Shown here in pieces: positions 27,000 through 36,636 of a stretch of DNA of 64,000 nucleotides. The translations under genes and the position numbers were made by a program. The notes beneath the pieces were generated by a model. The model was not told the origin of the DNA, did not search any database, and saw only the letters and a list, made by a program, of their open reading frames with translations. Numbering within the stretch: position 1 is the stretch's first letter; every line of letters begins with the position of its first letter. The stretch comes from an uncultured Caryophanales bacterium (GTDB lineage: Bacteria > Bacillota_I > Bacilli_A > Acholeplasmatales > Anaeroplasmataceae), in assembly GCA_946405105.1 (NCBI GenBank), contig CAMJFY010000003.1:1-64000 (forward strand), written 5' to 3'.

Positions 27000-29318
27000 A
27001 TGTACGATATAAAAACATTAGAATTTGATAAGGTTTTAGATATATTATCAAATTATGCAAAAACAAATTATGCTAAAAAATTAATATTAGAAACTGAATT
27101 ATCAAATTCTTATGATAAGATAATTAAATTAAAGAATTATACTAAAGAAGCTTTTGATTCAATTATTAAATTATCTGATTTACCAATTGATAATTTATCT
27201 GATGTAATTGATTCATTAAAGAGATCAAAACTTCAAGGTGTATTAAATGAGCGTGAGCTATTAAATATTGTTAATTTAATTAATAATTCTGATAATGTTA
27301 TTAAATATTTTAAGCAATTAAATGATATTAAGGTTGATGTACCTACATTAAAAGAAATAATTACTAATTTAGAATTATTTAAAACATTAAAAACTAATAT
27401 TACATTAGCTATTAATGAAGAAGGTATAGTAGTTGATAATGCATCTAAAGAATTATTTGTTGTTAGAAGAAGCTTAAAGTCTTTAGAAAATAGATTAAGA
27501 GCTAAATTAAATGAATTATTACAAACTAAGGCATCAATGCTAACAGAGCCATTAATTGTTCAAAGAGATGGAAGAATGTGTCTTCCTGTTAAGATTGAAT
27601 ATAAAAATAGCTTTAAGGGTGTTGTTCATGACTTATCTTCATCTAATACAACAGCTTATATTGAGCCTGAGGCTACACTTGAAACTGCAAATCAAATTGA
27701 TTCATATTTAGCTGAAGAAAAGAAGCAGGTTCAAATTATATTAAAGAATTTATCTTTATTAGTTGGAGCTGAAGCTGATGGATTAATTAATAATTTAGAA
27801 ATATTAACACAGCTAGATATTATATTTGCTAAAGCATTAATGGCTAAAGATTTAGGATATAATGATGTTAATTTAGATGATAAAGAAGCTTTTGATATTA
27901 AAAAGGCTAAGCATCCATTAATTGATAGAGATAAATGTGTACCTATTGATTGTGAAATAGGTAAAAAATATTCAGTTATTATAATTACAGGTCCAAATAC
28001 TGGTGGTAAAACAGTTGCGATAAAGACAATTGGATTATTACATTTAATGGTTTATAACGGAATGATGGTTCCTGCAGCATCTGATTCTAGATTTGGATTC
28101 TTTGATGATATTTTAGCTGATATTGGTGATGAACAATCAATTGAACAATCATTATCTACATTCTCTAGTCATATGACTAATATTGTAAATATTATTAATA
28201 ATATTTCATTTAAATCATTAGTATTATTAGATGAATTAGGTAGTGGAACAGACCCTAAGGAAGGCTCTGGTCTTGCGATATCAATTATTGATTATTTAAA
28301 GAAGGCAGGATCAAGAGTTATTGCTACAACACATTATAGTGAATTAAAGAATTATGCATATAATAATGAAGGCATTATTAATGCTTCAGTAGAATTTAAT
28401 ACTGATACATTAATGCCTACATATAGATTATTACTTGGTGTTCCTGGTAAATCTAATGCTATTGAAATAGCTAAGAGATTAGGATTAAATGAAGAAATTA
28501 TTTCAATGGCAAGAAATGAATTAAATAATATATCTACTGAATCATCAAATCTAATTGGTAATTTAGAGGAGGAAATGACTAAATTACGTAAACAACAAGA
28601 AGAACTTGATAAAGAGAAAAAGATGTATGCTAACCTTGTTTATGAAGTAAATAAGGAAAAGGTTGATTTAGTTAAGAGAACAGATAAGATTATTAATGAT
28701 GCTAAAAATAAAGCAAATGATATTTTAAAGGATGCTAAGGAAGAAGCATCTGGCTTAATTAATGAAATTAAGAATATGAGTGAAGAAAACTTTAAGGAGC
28801 ATCAATTAGCTGAATTAACTAGAAAGGCTAGAAGCCTTGAAATAAAGGAACAAGAAGAAGCATTATTTAATGAACAGCTAAATGTTGGAGATTATGTTTA
28901 TATTAAGACATATCAAAAATATGGAACAATTAATAAAATTAAAGGTGAAAAATATTTTGTAAATATTGGTCAATTCCAAATGGATTTCAAGAGATCAGAA
29001 TTACAGCTTTCTGCAAAGCCTGTAGAAAAGCCTAAAAAGGAAACAAAGCTTTCAGGCTATAATCCTGCATCACATGCTTCATTATCTCTTGATTTACGTG
29101 GTAAGAGATATGAAGAGGTTAAGACATTAATGGATGATTATATTGATCAAGCTATTTATGGTAATTTACAGCAGGTATCAATTATCCATGGATTTGGTAC
29201 TGGTGCTATAAGAAAAGCTGTACAGGAATATCTAAAAACATGCCCATATGTTAAAAGCTATAGATATGGTGGCGAGGGCGAAGGATTAAATGGTGTTACT
29301 ATTGTTTATTTAAAATAG
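27000..29318 (+). CDS. mutS2: Endonuclease MutS2
   Basis: 772 aa. DNA-structure-specific ATPase/nuclease, implicated in suppressing recombination and in ribosome-collision rescue (as RqcU in Bacillus). Domains in order: core and lever region (1-280), ATPase with Walker A GPNTGGKTVAIKTIGL, DELGSGTDP as Walker B and a TTHY switch, a coiled coil (about 515-620), and a C-terminal Smr domain with LDLRGKRYEEV and HGFGTGAIRKAV. GGAGGTG precedes the ATG. Confidence 0.96.
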   Translation: MYDIKTLEFDKVLDILSNYAKTNYAKKLILETELSNSYDKIIKLKNYTKEAFDSIIKLSDLPIDNLSDVIDSLKRSKLQGVLNERELLNIVNLINNSDNVIKYFKQLNDIKVDVPTLKEIITNLELFKTLKTNITLAINEEGIVVDNASKELFVVRRSLKSLENRLRAKLNELLQTKASMLTEPLIVQRDGRMCLPVKIEYKNSFKGVVHDLSSSNTTAYIEPEATLETANQIDSYLAEEKKQVQIILKNLSLLVGAEADGLINNLEILTQLDIIFAKALMAKDLGYNDVNLDDKEAFDIKKAKHPLIDRDKCVPIDCEIGKKYSVIIITGPNTGGKTVAIKTIGLLHLMVYNGMMVPAASDSRFGFFDDILADIGDEQSIEQSLSTFSSHMTNIVNIINNISFKSLVLLDELGSGTDPKEGSGLAISIIDYLKKAGSRVIATTHYSELKNYAYNNEGIINASVEFNTDTLMPTYRLLLGVPGKSNAIEIAKRLGLNEEIISMARNELNNISTESSNLIGNLEEEMTKLRKQQEELDKEKKMYANLVYEVNKEKVDLVKRTDKIINDAKNKANDILKDAKEEASGLINEIKNMSEENFKEHQLAELTRKARSLEIKEQEEALFNEQLNVGDYVYIKTYQKYGTINKIKGEKYFVNIGQFQMDFKRSELQLSAKPVEKPKKETKLSGYNPASHASLSLDLRGKRYEEVKTLMDDYIDQAIYGNLQQVSIIHGFGTGAIRKAVQEYLKTCPYVKSYRYGGEGEGLNGVTIVYLK

Positions 29319-29331
29319 GAGATTAATTATT

Positions 29332-29946
29332 ATGAGAGCCGTAATAATTTTAAAAAATATTAACAATATTGATAAAAAATTAATAGATAATTCCTTTATT
29401 GTAGGTGCTGATAGAGGTGCCCTAAATGCGATTTTGCATGGCATTTTACTTGATGTTAGCATTGGTGATTTTGATTCTGTAAATAAAGAAGAATTTGAAA
29501 TTATTAAGGGGCATTCTAAAAAGATAATACAGCTAAATCCAATTAAGGATAAAACTGATACATTAGAAGCATTAGAACTAGTAAAGGATTATGATGAAAT
29601 TATCATATTAGGTGGTATTAAGGGTAATAGAATAGAACATTTTTATGCTAATTTATTATTATTTAATCAATATCCTAATTTAAAGATTATTGATGATAAT
29701 TCATTAATTTATGTTGAAAATAAACCTTTTATTCCAAATCAAGATTATAAATTCATTTCCTTTTTCTCATTAGATGATAATACATCTTTAACACTAGAAG
29801 GCTTTAAATATAATTTGAAAAATTATAATTTAAAAATTAGTGATCCATTATGTATATCAAATGAAATAATATCTAATCCAAAAATAATAATAAATAATGG
29901 CAAGGTATTAATAATTCATTCTAGGGATGATTATAAAAATGAATGA
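29332..29946 (+). CDS. thiN: Thiamine pyrophosphokinase
   Basis: Makes thiamine pyrophosphate from thiamine and ATP. 204 aa. The signatures GADRGALNAILHG, SIGDFDSV, the KDKTDTLEALELV metal/ATP segment and ILGGIKGNRIEHFYANLLLF are clear. The C-terminal beta-domain is present. It lies 13 bp after mutS2 and overlaps truB, in a run of co-directional housekeeping genes. Confidence 0.92.
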   Translation: MRAVIILKNINNIDKKLIDNSFIVGADRGALNAILHGILLDVSIGDFDSVNKEEFEIIKGHSKKIIQLNPIKDKTDTLEALELVKDYDEIIILGGIKGNRIEHFYANLLLFNQYPNLKIIDDNSLIYVENKPFIPNQDYKFISFFSLDDNTSLTLEGFKYNLKNYNLKISDPLCISNEIISNPKIIINNGKVLIIHSRDDYKNE

Positions 29947-30787
29947 TGGATTTATATTTGTAGATAAGGAAAAGGAAATTACAAGCTTTCAAGTTTGTAA
30001 TAAAATAAAATGGAAATTAAAGCTTGATAAAACAGGTCATAACGGCACTCTAGATCCAAACGCGACAGGTATGATGATTGTTGCCACTAATAAGGCAACA
30101 AAGCTAATGAAATACATTAATGAGCATAATAAAGAATATGTAGCTACAATCGCATTTGGAAAAATAAGCGATACATTAGATTTTGATTCTAATGTATTAG
30201 ATGGTAAATTAAATAAATTTAATGTAGAAGAGCTTAAATCTGCAATAGCTTCCTTAAAGGAAGAAAGATATCAAATACCTCCAATGACATCAGCCATTAA
30301 AATAAATGGTAAAAAGCTTTATGAATATCAAAGAGATGGTATTGAAATAGAATTAGAAAAAAGAGAAATTAAGATTAATGATATTGAATTAATTGATTTT
30401 AATGATGATTTATATGAATGTATTATTAGATTAAATGTATCTAAAGGATTTTATGTAAGATCATTCGCAAGAGATTTAGGTAAATTATTAAATTCAGATG
30501 CAATCATAAAAGAATTAAGAAGAACTAAGATAGAAGAATATGATGTATCTAATGCTAAAAAATTAGAAGATATTACATTAGATGACATTATAAAAATAGA
30601 AGATTTCTTCAATTTTCCTAAGGTAGAAGTTAATGATTATATAGCTAAATTAGTTAAAAATGGAGTTACATTAGATAATAGACAAACTTCAATTAACGGT
30701 ATCTTTTTTGTTGTTAATAATTGTGATATAATAGCAATATATGAAGAAATTGAGAAAAATATATATAAACCAGTTTTAATTTTTTAG
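29939..30787 (+). CDS. truB: tRNA pseudouridine-55 synthase
   Basis: Converts U55 of the tRNA T-loop to pseudouridine. 282 aa from the ATG at 29939, which I prefer over an in-frame ATG at 29927 because the conserved start DGFIFVDKEKEITSFQV follows at once. The catalytic Asp is in GHNGTLDPNATG. Further motifs are YVATIAFGKISDTLDFD, Q-I-P-P-M-T-SAIKINGKKLYEY and FYVRSFARDLG. Overlaps thiN by 8 bp and precedes ribF, a common pairing in Bacillota. Confidence 0.95.
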   Translation: MNDGFIFVDKEKEITSFQVCNKIKWKLKLDKTGHNGTLDPNATGMMIVATNKATKLMKYINEHNKEYVATIAFGKISDTLDFDSNVLDGKLNKFNVEELKSAIASLKEERYQIPPMTSAIKINGKKLYEYQRDGIEIELEKREIKINDIELIDFNDDLYECIIRLNVSKGFYVRSFARDLGKLLNSDAIIKELRRTKIEEYDVSNAKKLEDITLDDIIKIEDFFNFPKVEVNDYIAKLVKNGVTLDNRQTSINGIFFVVNNCDIIAIYEEIEKNIYKPVLIF

Positions 30788-30799
30788 AGGTGATTATTT

Positions 30800-31711
30800 A
30801 TGAAAAGCATATTCATAAAAGATCAAAATTTTACACCATTACCAGAGCCTGTTTGTGCAGCTATTGGTAACTTTGATGGCGTGCATTTAGGCCACCAAAA
30901 GCTAATTTATGAATGCAAGAGACATGGGTATAAATCTGCAGTTTTAACGTTTTATCCCCATCCATCAGTATTTTTAAAGAAGATTCCTAATTATCCTTTG
31001 ATAACACCACTAGAAATAAAAACTGATATTATAGCTAGATTTGGTGTTGATTATTTAATCGTAGTTGAATTTGACGAAAAGCTTGCTGAAATGCCTAAGG
31101 AAGAATTCTTAGCTAAACTTAAATTCATGAATATAAAATCAGTTGTTTGTGGATATGATTTTACATTTGGTAGAAGAGCTGAAGGTAATATTTTAGATTT
31201 AGCTAAAGAATTTGAATTTTATGAAGTAAAAAAATTCGTATTTGATAATGTTAGAGTATCATCTACATATATTAGAGAATTAATATCATCTGGTAATGTT
31301 AGAGATGCTAATAGATTATTAGGTAGAACATTCTCTATTAGAGGTAAAGTAAAATATGGTAATCAAATCGGAAGATTAATTGGTTTCCCTACAGCTAATA
31401 TTGATTATAAAAATTATTTCTTACCAGCTACAGGAGTATATTTCGCAAATGTATTAGTAGATGGAGTACCGCATTTAGGTATGGCAAATATCGGTCATAA
31501 TCCTACATTTAATTTCAAAGATAACCTAGAGCTTGAGGTTCATATTTTTAATTTTGATGAAGATATTTATGATGATACAATTGAAGTATTCTTCATAACT
31601 AAAATAAGAGATGAAAAGAAATATGGCTCAAAAGAAGAATTGATTAAACAATTAAGTAAAGATAAAAATACATGTATCAAGCTTGCTGGAGATTTGTATT
31701 TAACAAAATAA
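30800..31711 (+). CDS. ribF: Bifunctional riboflavin kinase/FAD synthetase
   Basis: Makes FMN and FAD from riboflavin. 303 aa. N-terminal nucleotidyltransferase part with GNFDGVHLGHQKLI, VLTFYPHP, CGYDFTFGRRAEGN and SSTYIRELI. C-terminal kinase part with GRLIGFPTANI, GVYFANV and NIGHNPTF. It uses the riboflavin imported by RibU. No FMN riboswitch is present here. A terminator follows directly. Confidence 0.97.
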   Translation: MKSIFIKDQNFTPLPEPVCAAIGNFDGVHLGHQKLIYECKRHGYKSAVLTFYPHPSVFLKKIPNYPLITPLEIKTDIIARFGVDYLIVVEFDEKLAEMPKEEFLAKLKFMNIKSVVCGYDFTFGRRAEGNILDLAKEFEFYEVKKFVFDNVRVSSTYIRELISSGNVRDANRLLGRTFSIRGKVKYGNQIGRLIGFPTANIDYKNYFLPATGVYFANVLVDGVPHLGMANIGHNPTFNFKDNLELEVHIFNFDEDIYDDTIEVFFITKIRDEKKYGSKEELIKQLSKDKNTCIKLAGDLYLTK

Positions 31712-31735
31712 TGGTTCGCATGAACCATTTTTTTA
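31711..31735 (+). terminator. Intrinsic terminator after ribF
   Basis: ATGGTTCG-CATGAACCAT: a compact stem with T7 behind it. Confidence 0.88.
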
Positions 31736-31752
31736 TTTTTATATAAAAATTA

Positions 31753-31781
31753 TTTACATAAATATATTATATTGATAGAAT
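31753..31781 (+). promoter_or_regulatory. Promoter of the 53-aa membrane peptide gene
   Basis: TTTACA and TAGAAT with a 17-bp spacer, 51 bp before the start codon. Confidence 0.65.
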
Positions 31782-31832
31782 AAAATTAGAAGTATGGTTT
31801 TTTAAAATTTAATAATGAAGGAGGACTTTTTT

Positions 31833-31994
31833 ATGGTGGTCGAAGGGAAGACTTTTAAAAAGGTAAAAAATGCATATTGGTATAAGCATTTTAAATTTAT
31901 TTATTTGTCGTTGATTTTAAGTTATATAGTTATTTTTATAGTTGGAATTTCAATAACTGGACCGAAAAATTATAATGAAAATATTGACTGGTGA
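31833..31994 (+). CDS. Small single-span membrane protein, 53 aa
   Basis: A frame from ATG 31833 to TGA 31992-31994. It starts MVVEGKTFKKVKNAYWYKH (basic), continues with about 22 hydrophobic residues (FIYLSLILSYIVIFIVGISI) and ends with a short acidic tail NENIDW. GAAGGAGG stands 7 bases before the ATG and a good promoter precedes it, which argues strongly for a real gene between ribF and rpsO. Positive-inside charges place the N-terminus in the cytoplasm. Function unknown. Confidence 0.7.
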   Translation: MVVEGKTFKKVKNAYWYKHFKFIYLSLILSYIVIFIVGISITGPKNYNENIDW

Positions 31995-32027
31995 CCATTA
32001 CATTAATATTTAAATTAAAAATAATTG

Positions 32028-32056
32028 TTGCATATATTATAGATTTATAATATAAT
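32028..32056 (+). promoter_or_regulatory. Promoter of rpsO
   Basis: TTGCAT and TATAAT with a 17-bp spacer, 91 bp before the start codon. Confidence 0.75.
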
Positions 32057-32147
32057 AACTTTGGTACGTTTTTCTAGGGTGCTAAATACTCCATTTACAT
32101 ACTTGGATTAACGCAAATAATAATAATATTTAGAGGAGGAACATAAC
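32057..32147 (+). promoter_or_regulatory. Leader of rpsO, possible S15 autoregulatory RNA
   Basis: A roughly 85-nt untranslated leader with GC-bearing islands (TTTGGTACG, CTAGGGTGCTAAATACTCC) in otherwise AT-rich DNA. S15 commonly represses its own mRNA through a folded leader. I can see short complementary segments but no confident fold. Ends with GAGGAGG. Confidence 0.35.
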
Positions 32148-32417
32148 ATGGCATTAACTGCTGAAGTAAAAGCTAAATTAGTTAAAGAATATGGTAAGAA
32201 TGACAAAGATACTGGTTCTGTAGAAGTTCAAGTAGCTATTTTAACATATGAAATTAATGAATTAAATGAACATTTCAACTATCATATTCATGACTTTGCT
32301 TCAAAGCGTGGTCTAATGATCAAGATTGGTCATAGAAAGTCTTTATTAAATTATCTTAAGAAGCAAGATCTTAAGAGATATGAAGCATTAGTTCAAAAAC
32401 TAGGTTTACGTAAGTAA
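32148..32417 (+). CDS. rpsO: 30S ribosomal protein S15
   Basis: 89 aa, full length. Binds the central domain of 16S rRNA early in 30S assembly. Family sequence is clear: KAKLVKEYGKNDKDTGSVEVQVAILTYEI, the conserved HDFASKRGLM and KIGHRKSLLNYLKK. The rpsO-pnp order is the widespread bacterial arrangement, but here each has its own promoter region and a terminator stands between them. Confidence 0.98.
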   Translation: MALTAEVKAKLVKEYGKNDKDTGSVEVQVAILTYEINELNEHFNYHIHDFASKRGLMIKIGHRKSLLNYLKKQDLKRYEALVQKLGLRK

Positions 32418-32421
32418 TTAT

Positions 32422-32452
32422 AATGGCATTCTCATTTGAGGATGCCATTTTA
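32422..32452 (+). terminator. Intrinsic terminator of rpsO
   Basis: AATGGCAT and ATGCCATT around a loop, followed by a moderate T-tract. Confidence 0.8.
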
Positions 32453-32538
32453 ATTTATTTAAATAAATTAATGTATTTTTGTTTTCTTTGTGTTATAATA
32501 CAAAAGGACTATATAAAAATTAAGGAGAAAAATAGAAG

Positions 32539-34731
32539 ATGAGTGATATTAAACGCTTCGAATACAATTGGGCAGGACGTCCACTTGTTATTGAAATCGG
32601 AGAAGTAGCTAAGCAAGCATCTGGTGCATGTTTAGTAAGATATGGAGAAAGTGTGGTATTATCAGCAGCTGTTTCTAATAATGTAGCATCTACCCAAGAC
32701 TTTTTCCCATTAATGGTTTTATACCAAGAAAAACAATATGCAGCTGGTAAAATCCCTGGAGGATTTTTAAAGCGTGAAGGAAAGGCAACTACTCATGAAA
32801 CATTAGTTTCAAGATTAATTGACCGTCCTATTCGTCCTTTATTCGCTGAAGGATTTAATAATGAAGTACAAGTAATTAATACAGTTTTATCAAATGATCC
32901 TGATTGTTCAACTGCAATGGCAGCTATGTTAGGTTCATCAATTGCATTAATGATTTCTGATATTCCATTTGAGGGACCTATCGCTGGCGTAGTTGTTGGT
33001 AAGGTTGACGGTAAGCTAATCATTAACCCAACTCCAGAACAATTAGAGGTTTCTGATATTAATTTAACTGTTGCTGGTACACAAGCAGCAATTAACATGG
33101 TTGAAGCTGGTGCTAGATTTGTTACAGAAGATGACATGTGGGAAGCATTAAAGTTCGGTCATGCTGAAATTCAAAAGTTATGTGATTTCCAAAAAGAAAT
33201 CGTTAAAGAATGCGGAAAAGAAAAATATGTTCCAACTTTATTCGAAGTTGATAAGGACGTAGAAAAGGCTGTTAAGGCATTCGCTGAAGAAAAATTAATC
33301 AAGGCTATCAGAGTTGAAGATAAATTAGAGCGTTATGCTGCAATCGACGCTGTTAACGAAGAAACTTTAGAAGAATTCGGTAAGAAGGTATTCGTTAAGG
33401 ATTTAGGCGATATCAAGGTTGAAGACATTGAAGCTAAGAATTTATATTTAAAGAGTGTTCAATACACATTAGATGAAATTTTACATGGCGAAGTTAGAAG
33501 AATGATCGCTGTTGATAAGATTAGACCAGATGGAAGAAAGGTTGATGAAATCAGACCTTTATCATCAAGAGTTGATGTATTACCAAGAACTCATGGTTCA
33601 GCATTATTTACAAGAGGTCAAACTCAAAGCTTAGGTACTGTAACTCTAGGACCTCTATCTGATGCTCAAATTTTAGATGGTTTATCTGATGAGCCAGATA
33701 AGAGATTTATGTTACATTATAACTTCCCTCAATTCTCTGTTGGTGAAACAGGAAGATATGGTGCTCCAGGTAGAAGAGAAATCGGACATGGTGCCCTAGG
33801 TGAAAGAGCATTATCATATATTATTCCATCTGAGGATGAATTCCCATATACAATCAGAGTTGTATCTGAAATTTTAGAATCTAACGGTTCTTCAAGCCAA
33901 GCTACAATTTGTTCTGGTACATTAGCATTAATGGCTGCCGGTGTTCCTATTAAGGCTCCAGTTGCTGGTATTGCAATGGGATTAATCATGACTGATGAAA
34001 AGCATTATACAATCTTAACTGATATCCAAGGTATGGAAGATCATTTAGGAGATATGGACTTCAAGGTTGCAGGTACTAAAGAAGGTATTACAGCCCTACA
34101 AATGGATATTAAGATTAAGGGTATTACTTACCAAATCTTAAAGGAAGCTTTAGCACAAGCTAAGAAGGGTAGATTAGAAATCCTAGATCATATGGCTCAA
34201 ACTATTCCAGCTGTAAGACCTGAATTATCTAAATATGCTCCAAAGGTTGTTACTGCAAAGATCAACCCTGATAAGATTAAGGATGTAATTGGTTCTGGTG
34301 GAAAGAACATCAACGCTACAATTGAAAAATTCGATAACGTTAAGATTGATATCGAACAAGATGGTAGAGTTTATGTAATGCATTCAAATATGGATACTGC
34401 TAAGGCATGTCTAGATTATATTGTTAATTCAGTTAAGGAAGCTGAAGTAGGCAAGATTTATACTGGACGTGTTACTAGAGTTGAAAAATATGGTGTATTC
34501 GTTGAATTATGGCCAGGAACTGAAGGTATGTGCCACATTTCTAAGCTAGCTCTTGAAAGAGTTGAAAAGGCTGAAGATGTTGTATCATTAAATGATGAAA
34601 TCATCGTTAAGTGCATTGGTGTTAATGAAAAGGGTCAAATTGACTTATCTAGAAAAGATGCATTAAGAGATGCACAAAAGAAGTTCGAAAAGAAAGACGA
34701 AGCTAAAGAAGAAGCTCCAGTTCAAGAATAA
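32539..34731 (+). CDS. pnp: Polyribonucleotide nucleotidyltransferase (PNPase)
   Basis: 3'-5' phosphorolytic exoribonuclease. 730 aa: two RNase PH domains (about 1-140 and 310-540, with [22 protein letters not shown] and [13 protein letters not shown]) separated by a helical linker, a KH domain ([19 protein letters not shown]) and an S1 domain ([31 protein letters not shown]). TATAAT at 32494-32499 suggests an own promoter. The tail is acidic and lysine-rich. Preferred codons indicate high expression. Confidence 0.98.
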   Translation: MSDIKRFEYNWAGRPLVIEIGEVAKQASGACLVRYGESVVLSAAVSNNVASTQDFFPLMVLYQEKQYAAGKIPGGFLKREGKATTHETLVSRLIDRPIRPLFAEGFNNEVQVINTVLSNDPDCSTAMAAMLGSSIALMISDIPFEGPIAGVVVGKVDGKLIINPTPEQLEVSDINLTVAGTQAAINMVEAGARFVTEDDMWEALKFGHAEIQKLCDFQKEIVKECGKEKYVPTLFEVDKDVEKAVKAFAEEKLIKAIRVEDKLERYAAIDAVNEETLEEFGKKVFVKDLGDIKVEDIEAKNLYLKSVQYTLDEILHGEVRRMIAVDKIRPDGRKVDEIRPLSSRVDVLPRTHGSALFTRGQTQSLGTVTLGPLSDAQILDGLSDEPDKRFMLHYNFPQFSVGETGRYGAPGRREIGHGALGERALSYIIPSEDEFPYTIRVVSEILESNGSSSQATICSGTLALMAAGVPIKAPVAGIAMGLIMTDEKHYTILTDIQGMEDHLGDMDFKVAGTKEGITALQMDIKIKGITYQILKEALAQAKKGRLEILDHMAQTIPAVRPELSKYAPKVVTAKINPDKIKDVIGSGGKNINATIEKFDNVKIDIEQDGRVYVMHSNMDTAKACLDYIVNSVKEAEVGKIYTGRVTRVEKYGVFVELWPGTEGMCHISKLALERVEKAEDVVSLNDEIIVKCIGVNEKGQIDLSRKDALRDAQKKFEKKDEAKEEAPVQE

Positions 34732-34737
34732 AAAAAT

Positions 34738-34765
34738 AGAAGCAGAAATTAATCTGCTTCTTTTC
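34738..34765 (+). terminator. Intrinsic terminator of pnp
   Basis: AGAAGCAG and CTGCTTCT with an 8-base loop, followed by T-rich sequence. Confidence 0.9.
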
Positions 34766-34772
34766 TTTTTTA

Positions 34773-34800
34773 TTGATTTTTTATTATAATTTGATAAAAT
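34773..34800 (+). promoter_or_regulatory. Promoter of rnpB
   Basis: TTGATT and TAAAAT with a 16-bp spacer; the mature RNA would begin a few bases downstream. Confidence 0.6.
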
Positions 34801-34805
34801 TATAT

Positions 34806-35130
34806 CGGTAGCCTGGTAATCGAGCAGAAATGTTAGGAAAGTCCATGCTGACACAGCCTGTGATGGCTGTAGTGTTTGTGCTGATCCAATAAATAAGGTC
34901 AGGTACTATAATGGTAACGGCGGGTATCACCTAAATCTTATGACATGGTGTATCCCATAAAGTGCCACAGGAACGAATGCTTAGGGAAACCTAAGAGTGA
35001 AACGTTGGTAAACCCCGCAAGTCAGAAACCCAAATTTTGGTAGGGGAGCTGTCAAAATCGAACCGAAGATGATGACAGACATAAGTGTAGATAAATGATT
35101 ACCTAATACAAAACATGGCTTATAAGCTAC
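34806..35130 (+). ncRNA. rnpB: RNase P RNA
   Basis: Catalytic RNA that matures tRNA 5' ends. The universal core is visible: GTTAGGAAAGTCCATGCT near the 5' end, GTAACGGCGGGTAT, AGTGCCACAGGAACGAATGC-type J11/12 sequence, GAGTGAAACG, and GGTAAACCCCGCAAG with the closing ACATGGCTTATAAGC. The ends pair through GGTAGC and GCTAC (P1). A terminator follows immediately. Exact ends are uncertain by a few bases. Confidence 0.96.
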
Positions 35131-35132
35131 TA

Positions 35133-35156
35133 GAGGACCCTCGGGTCCTCTTTTAT
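35133..35156 (+). terminator. Intrinsic terminator of rnpB
   Basis: GAGGACCC-TC-GGGTCCTC with T4: a strong stem that, being between convergent units, may also act for the MATE gene. Confidence 0.88.
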
Positions 35157-35157
35157 T

Positions 35158-36495
35158 TTAATAATGATATTTTTTCCTTTGTGCTAATAAAAAGATAATA
35201 CAAAGTCCAAATGATACAGCCTCAGCTCCAACATTAGACCACCAAATACCAATGCTTCCAACTATTAATGGAATAATAAATACGAATGCTACCTGGAATA
35301 CTAATGTTCTTAGCATTGAAATAGCGGCAGAAATAGTACCATTATTTAATGCTGTAAAGAATGAAGATGTAAATATTGATATTCCAGAGAATAAGAAACA
35401 TAATGAACATATTCTCATTGCGGTTGTTGATAAATCCTTTAAATCAGCATTTCCATTTGAGAAGAATCCGGCAAACGCAGGTGCGGTAATAAGGCTTAAG
35501 GTCATCATTATAATTCCAGTAATGAATATAATAAGAAGACTCTTTTTTAATATATTTTTAAGCTCTTTATTGTTTTCAGCTCCAAAATTATATCCAACAA
35601 ATGGGGCAACTCCAATTGAGAAACCAATAAATATAGCTATAAATACAAATGATACATACATAATAATTCCATATGCTGAAACACCATTTTCACCATATAA
35701 TCTTAATAATTGAATATTATATACAATTGATACAACAGACATTGATATATTTGAAATAAATTCACTTAATCCATTATAAGCACTTCTAAGGATTGGCTTC
35801 ATCTTAAATGTTGCCTTACCTAGAACTATAACACCATTTCTTTTAATAACGAAATATAAAACAGAAATAGTAGAAGTTATTATATATCCAATAGATGTTG
35901 CGACAGCAGCTCCAACAACACCCCATTTAAAAACGCCTATAAATAGGGCATCTAAGATAATGTTAGTAATTCCACCAGCAAGTATTACAAAAAAGCCTAA
36001 TTTAGGCTTTCCAGCCACTAAAAAGAAGGATTGGAATAGATGCTGAAGCATAAAGAAGACTAAAAAACAAATAATTATCCTTCCATATGTAATTGCTTCA
36101 GATACCATTTCAGGACTTGTTTCATTATTTATTGATCCTAATGCTTTAATTATTGGAACAATAAAGAAGAATCCAAGAATAGATATTACAAGACCTATGA
36201 CAATAGTTGCATAAACTATTAATGAAAAAGAATTATTAGCTTTTTCTTGATCTCTTTGTCCTAAATATCTTGATACAAGTGCTGTACCACCAGCACCCAT
36301 CATGAAGCCAATAGAACCAATAATCATAATAAATGGCATTACTAGATTTACGGCAGCGAATGATGATTCATTAGCGAAGTTAGATATAAATAGGCCATCA
36401 ACAATTGAATATAATGATGTAAATATCATCATAATAATTGGAAATATTGTAGCTTTAAATATTTTTTTAAATGTTAAATGCTCAGATAGATTCAT
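35158..36495 (-). CDS. MATE-family multidrug efflux transporter
   Basis: 445 aa with twelve predicted membrane helices. It is built as two related halves with the MATE landmarks YSIVDGLFISNF in helix 1, MGAGGTALVSRYLGQRDQEKA and, in the second half, APFVGYNFGAENNKELK. It couples export of cationic compounds to Na or H entry in the plasma membrane. GAAAGGAG precedes the ATG. A structured leader with a terminator lies between promoter and gene, so a small molecule probably controls it, and that ligand is likely the substrate or a precursor of it. Confidence 0.93.
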   Translation of the reverse strand: MNLSEHLTFKKIFKATIFPIIMMIFTSLYSIVDGLFISNFANESSFAAVNLVMPFIMIIGSIGFMMGAGGTALVSRYLGQRDQEKANNSFSLIVYATIVIGLVISILGFFFIVPIIKALGSINNETSPEMVSEAITYGRIIICFLVFFMLQHLFQSFFLVAGKPKLGFFVILAGGITNIILDALFIGVFKWGVVGAAVATSIGYIITSTISVLYFVIKRNGVIVLGKATFKMKPILRSAYNGLSEFISNISMSVVSIVYNIQLLRLYGENGVSAYGIIMYVSFVFIAIFIGFSIGVAPFVGYNFGAENNKELKNILKKSLLIIFITGIIMMTLSLITAPAFAGFFSNGNADLKDLSTTAMRICSLCFLFSGISIFTSSFFTALNNGTISAAISMLRTLVFQVAFVFIIPLIVGSIGIWWSNVGAEAVSFGLCIIFLLAQRKKYHY

Positions 36496-36603
36496 TATAT
36501 ATATACTCCTTTCTAATAAAAAATGGATAAAATAACTGATATTTCAATCAGTCATCTTATCCAGCTTGTTATTTCTTAAGAATAACTCACCCTCCGATGA
36601 ACA
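36496..36603 (-). promoter_or_regulatory. Structured leader with intrinsic terminator upstream of MATE; candidate guanidine-IV (mepA-type) riboswitch
   Basis: Read on the minus strand, the roughly 105-nt leader has a short 5' part with CATCGGAGGGTGAG, a hairpin GTTATT/AATAAC, then a terminator stem GGATAAGATGACTGAT/ATCAGTTATTTTATCC ending in T6. AAATAAC of the first hairpin can instead pair with GTTATTT of the terminator 3' arm, which gives a classical on/off switch. The size and the mepA-like MATE gene fit the guanidine-IV class. That identity is inference. Confidence 0.55.
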
Positions 36604-36608
36604 AAGTT

Positions 36609-36636
36609 ATTATATCATAATATAATAATGTTTCAA
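36609..36636 (-). promoter_or_regulatory. Promoter of the MATE leader
   Basis: On the minus strand TTGAAA and TATAAT with a 16-bp spacer. The -35 box overlaps the last codons of the upstream C-GCAxxG-C-C gene. Confidence 0.7.

Noticed and set aside
32793-33137. 114-codon minus-strand frame within pnp
   Set aside because: Antisense shadow of a highly conserved gene.
35252-35713. 153-codon plus-strand frame opposite the MATE gene
   Set aside because: Antisense shadow; no start signal, and low-complexity hydrophobic/polar alternation from the complement of membrane helices.
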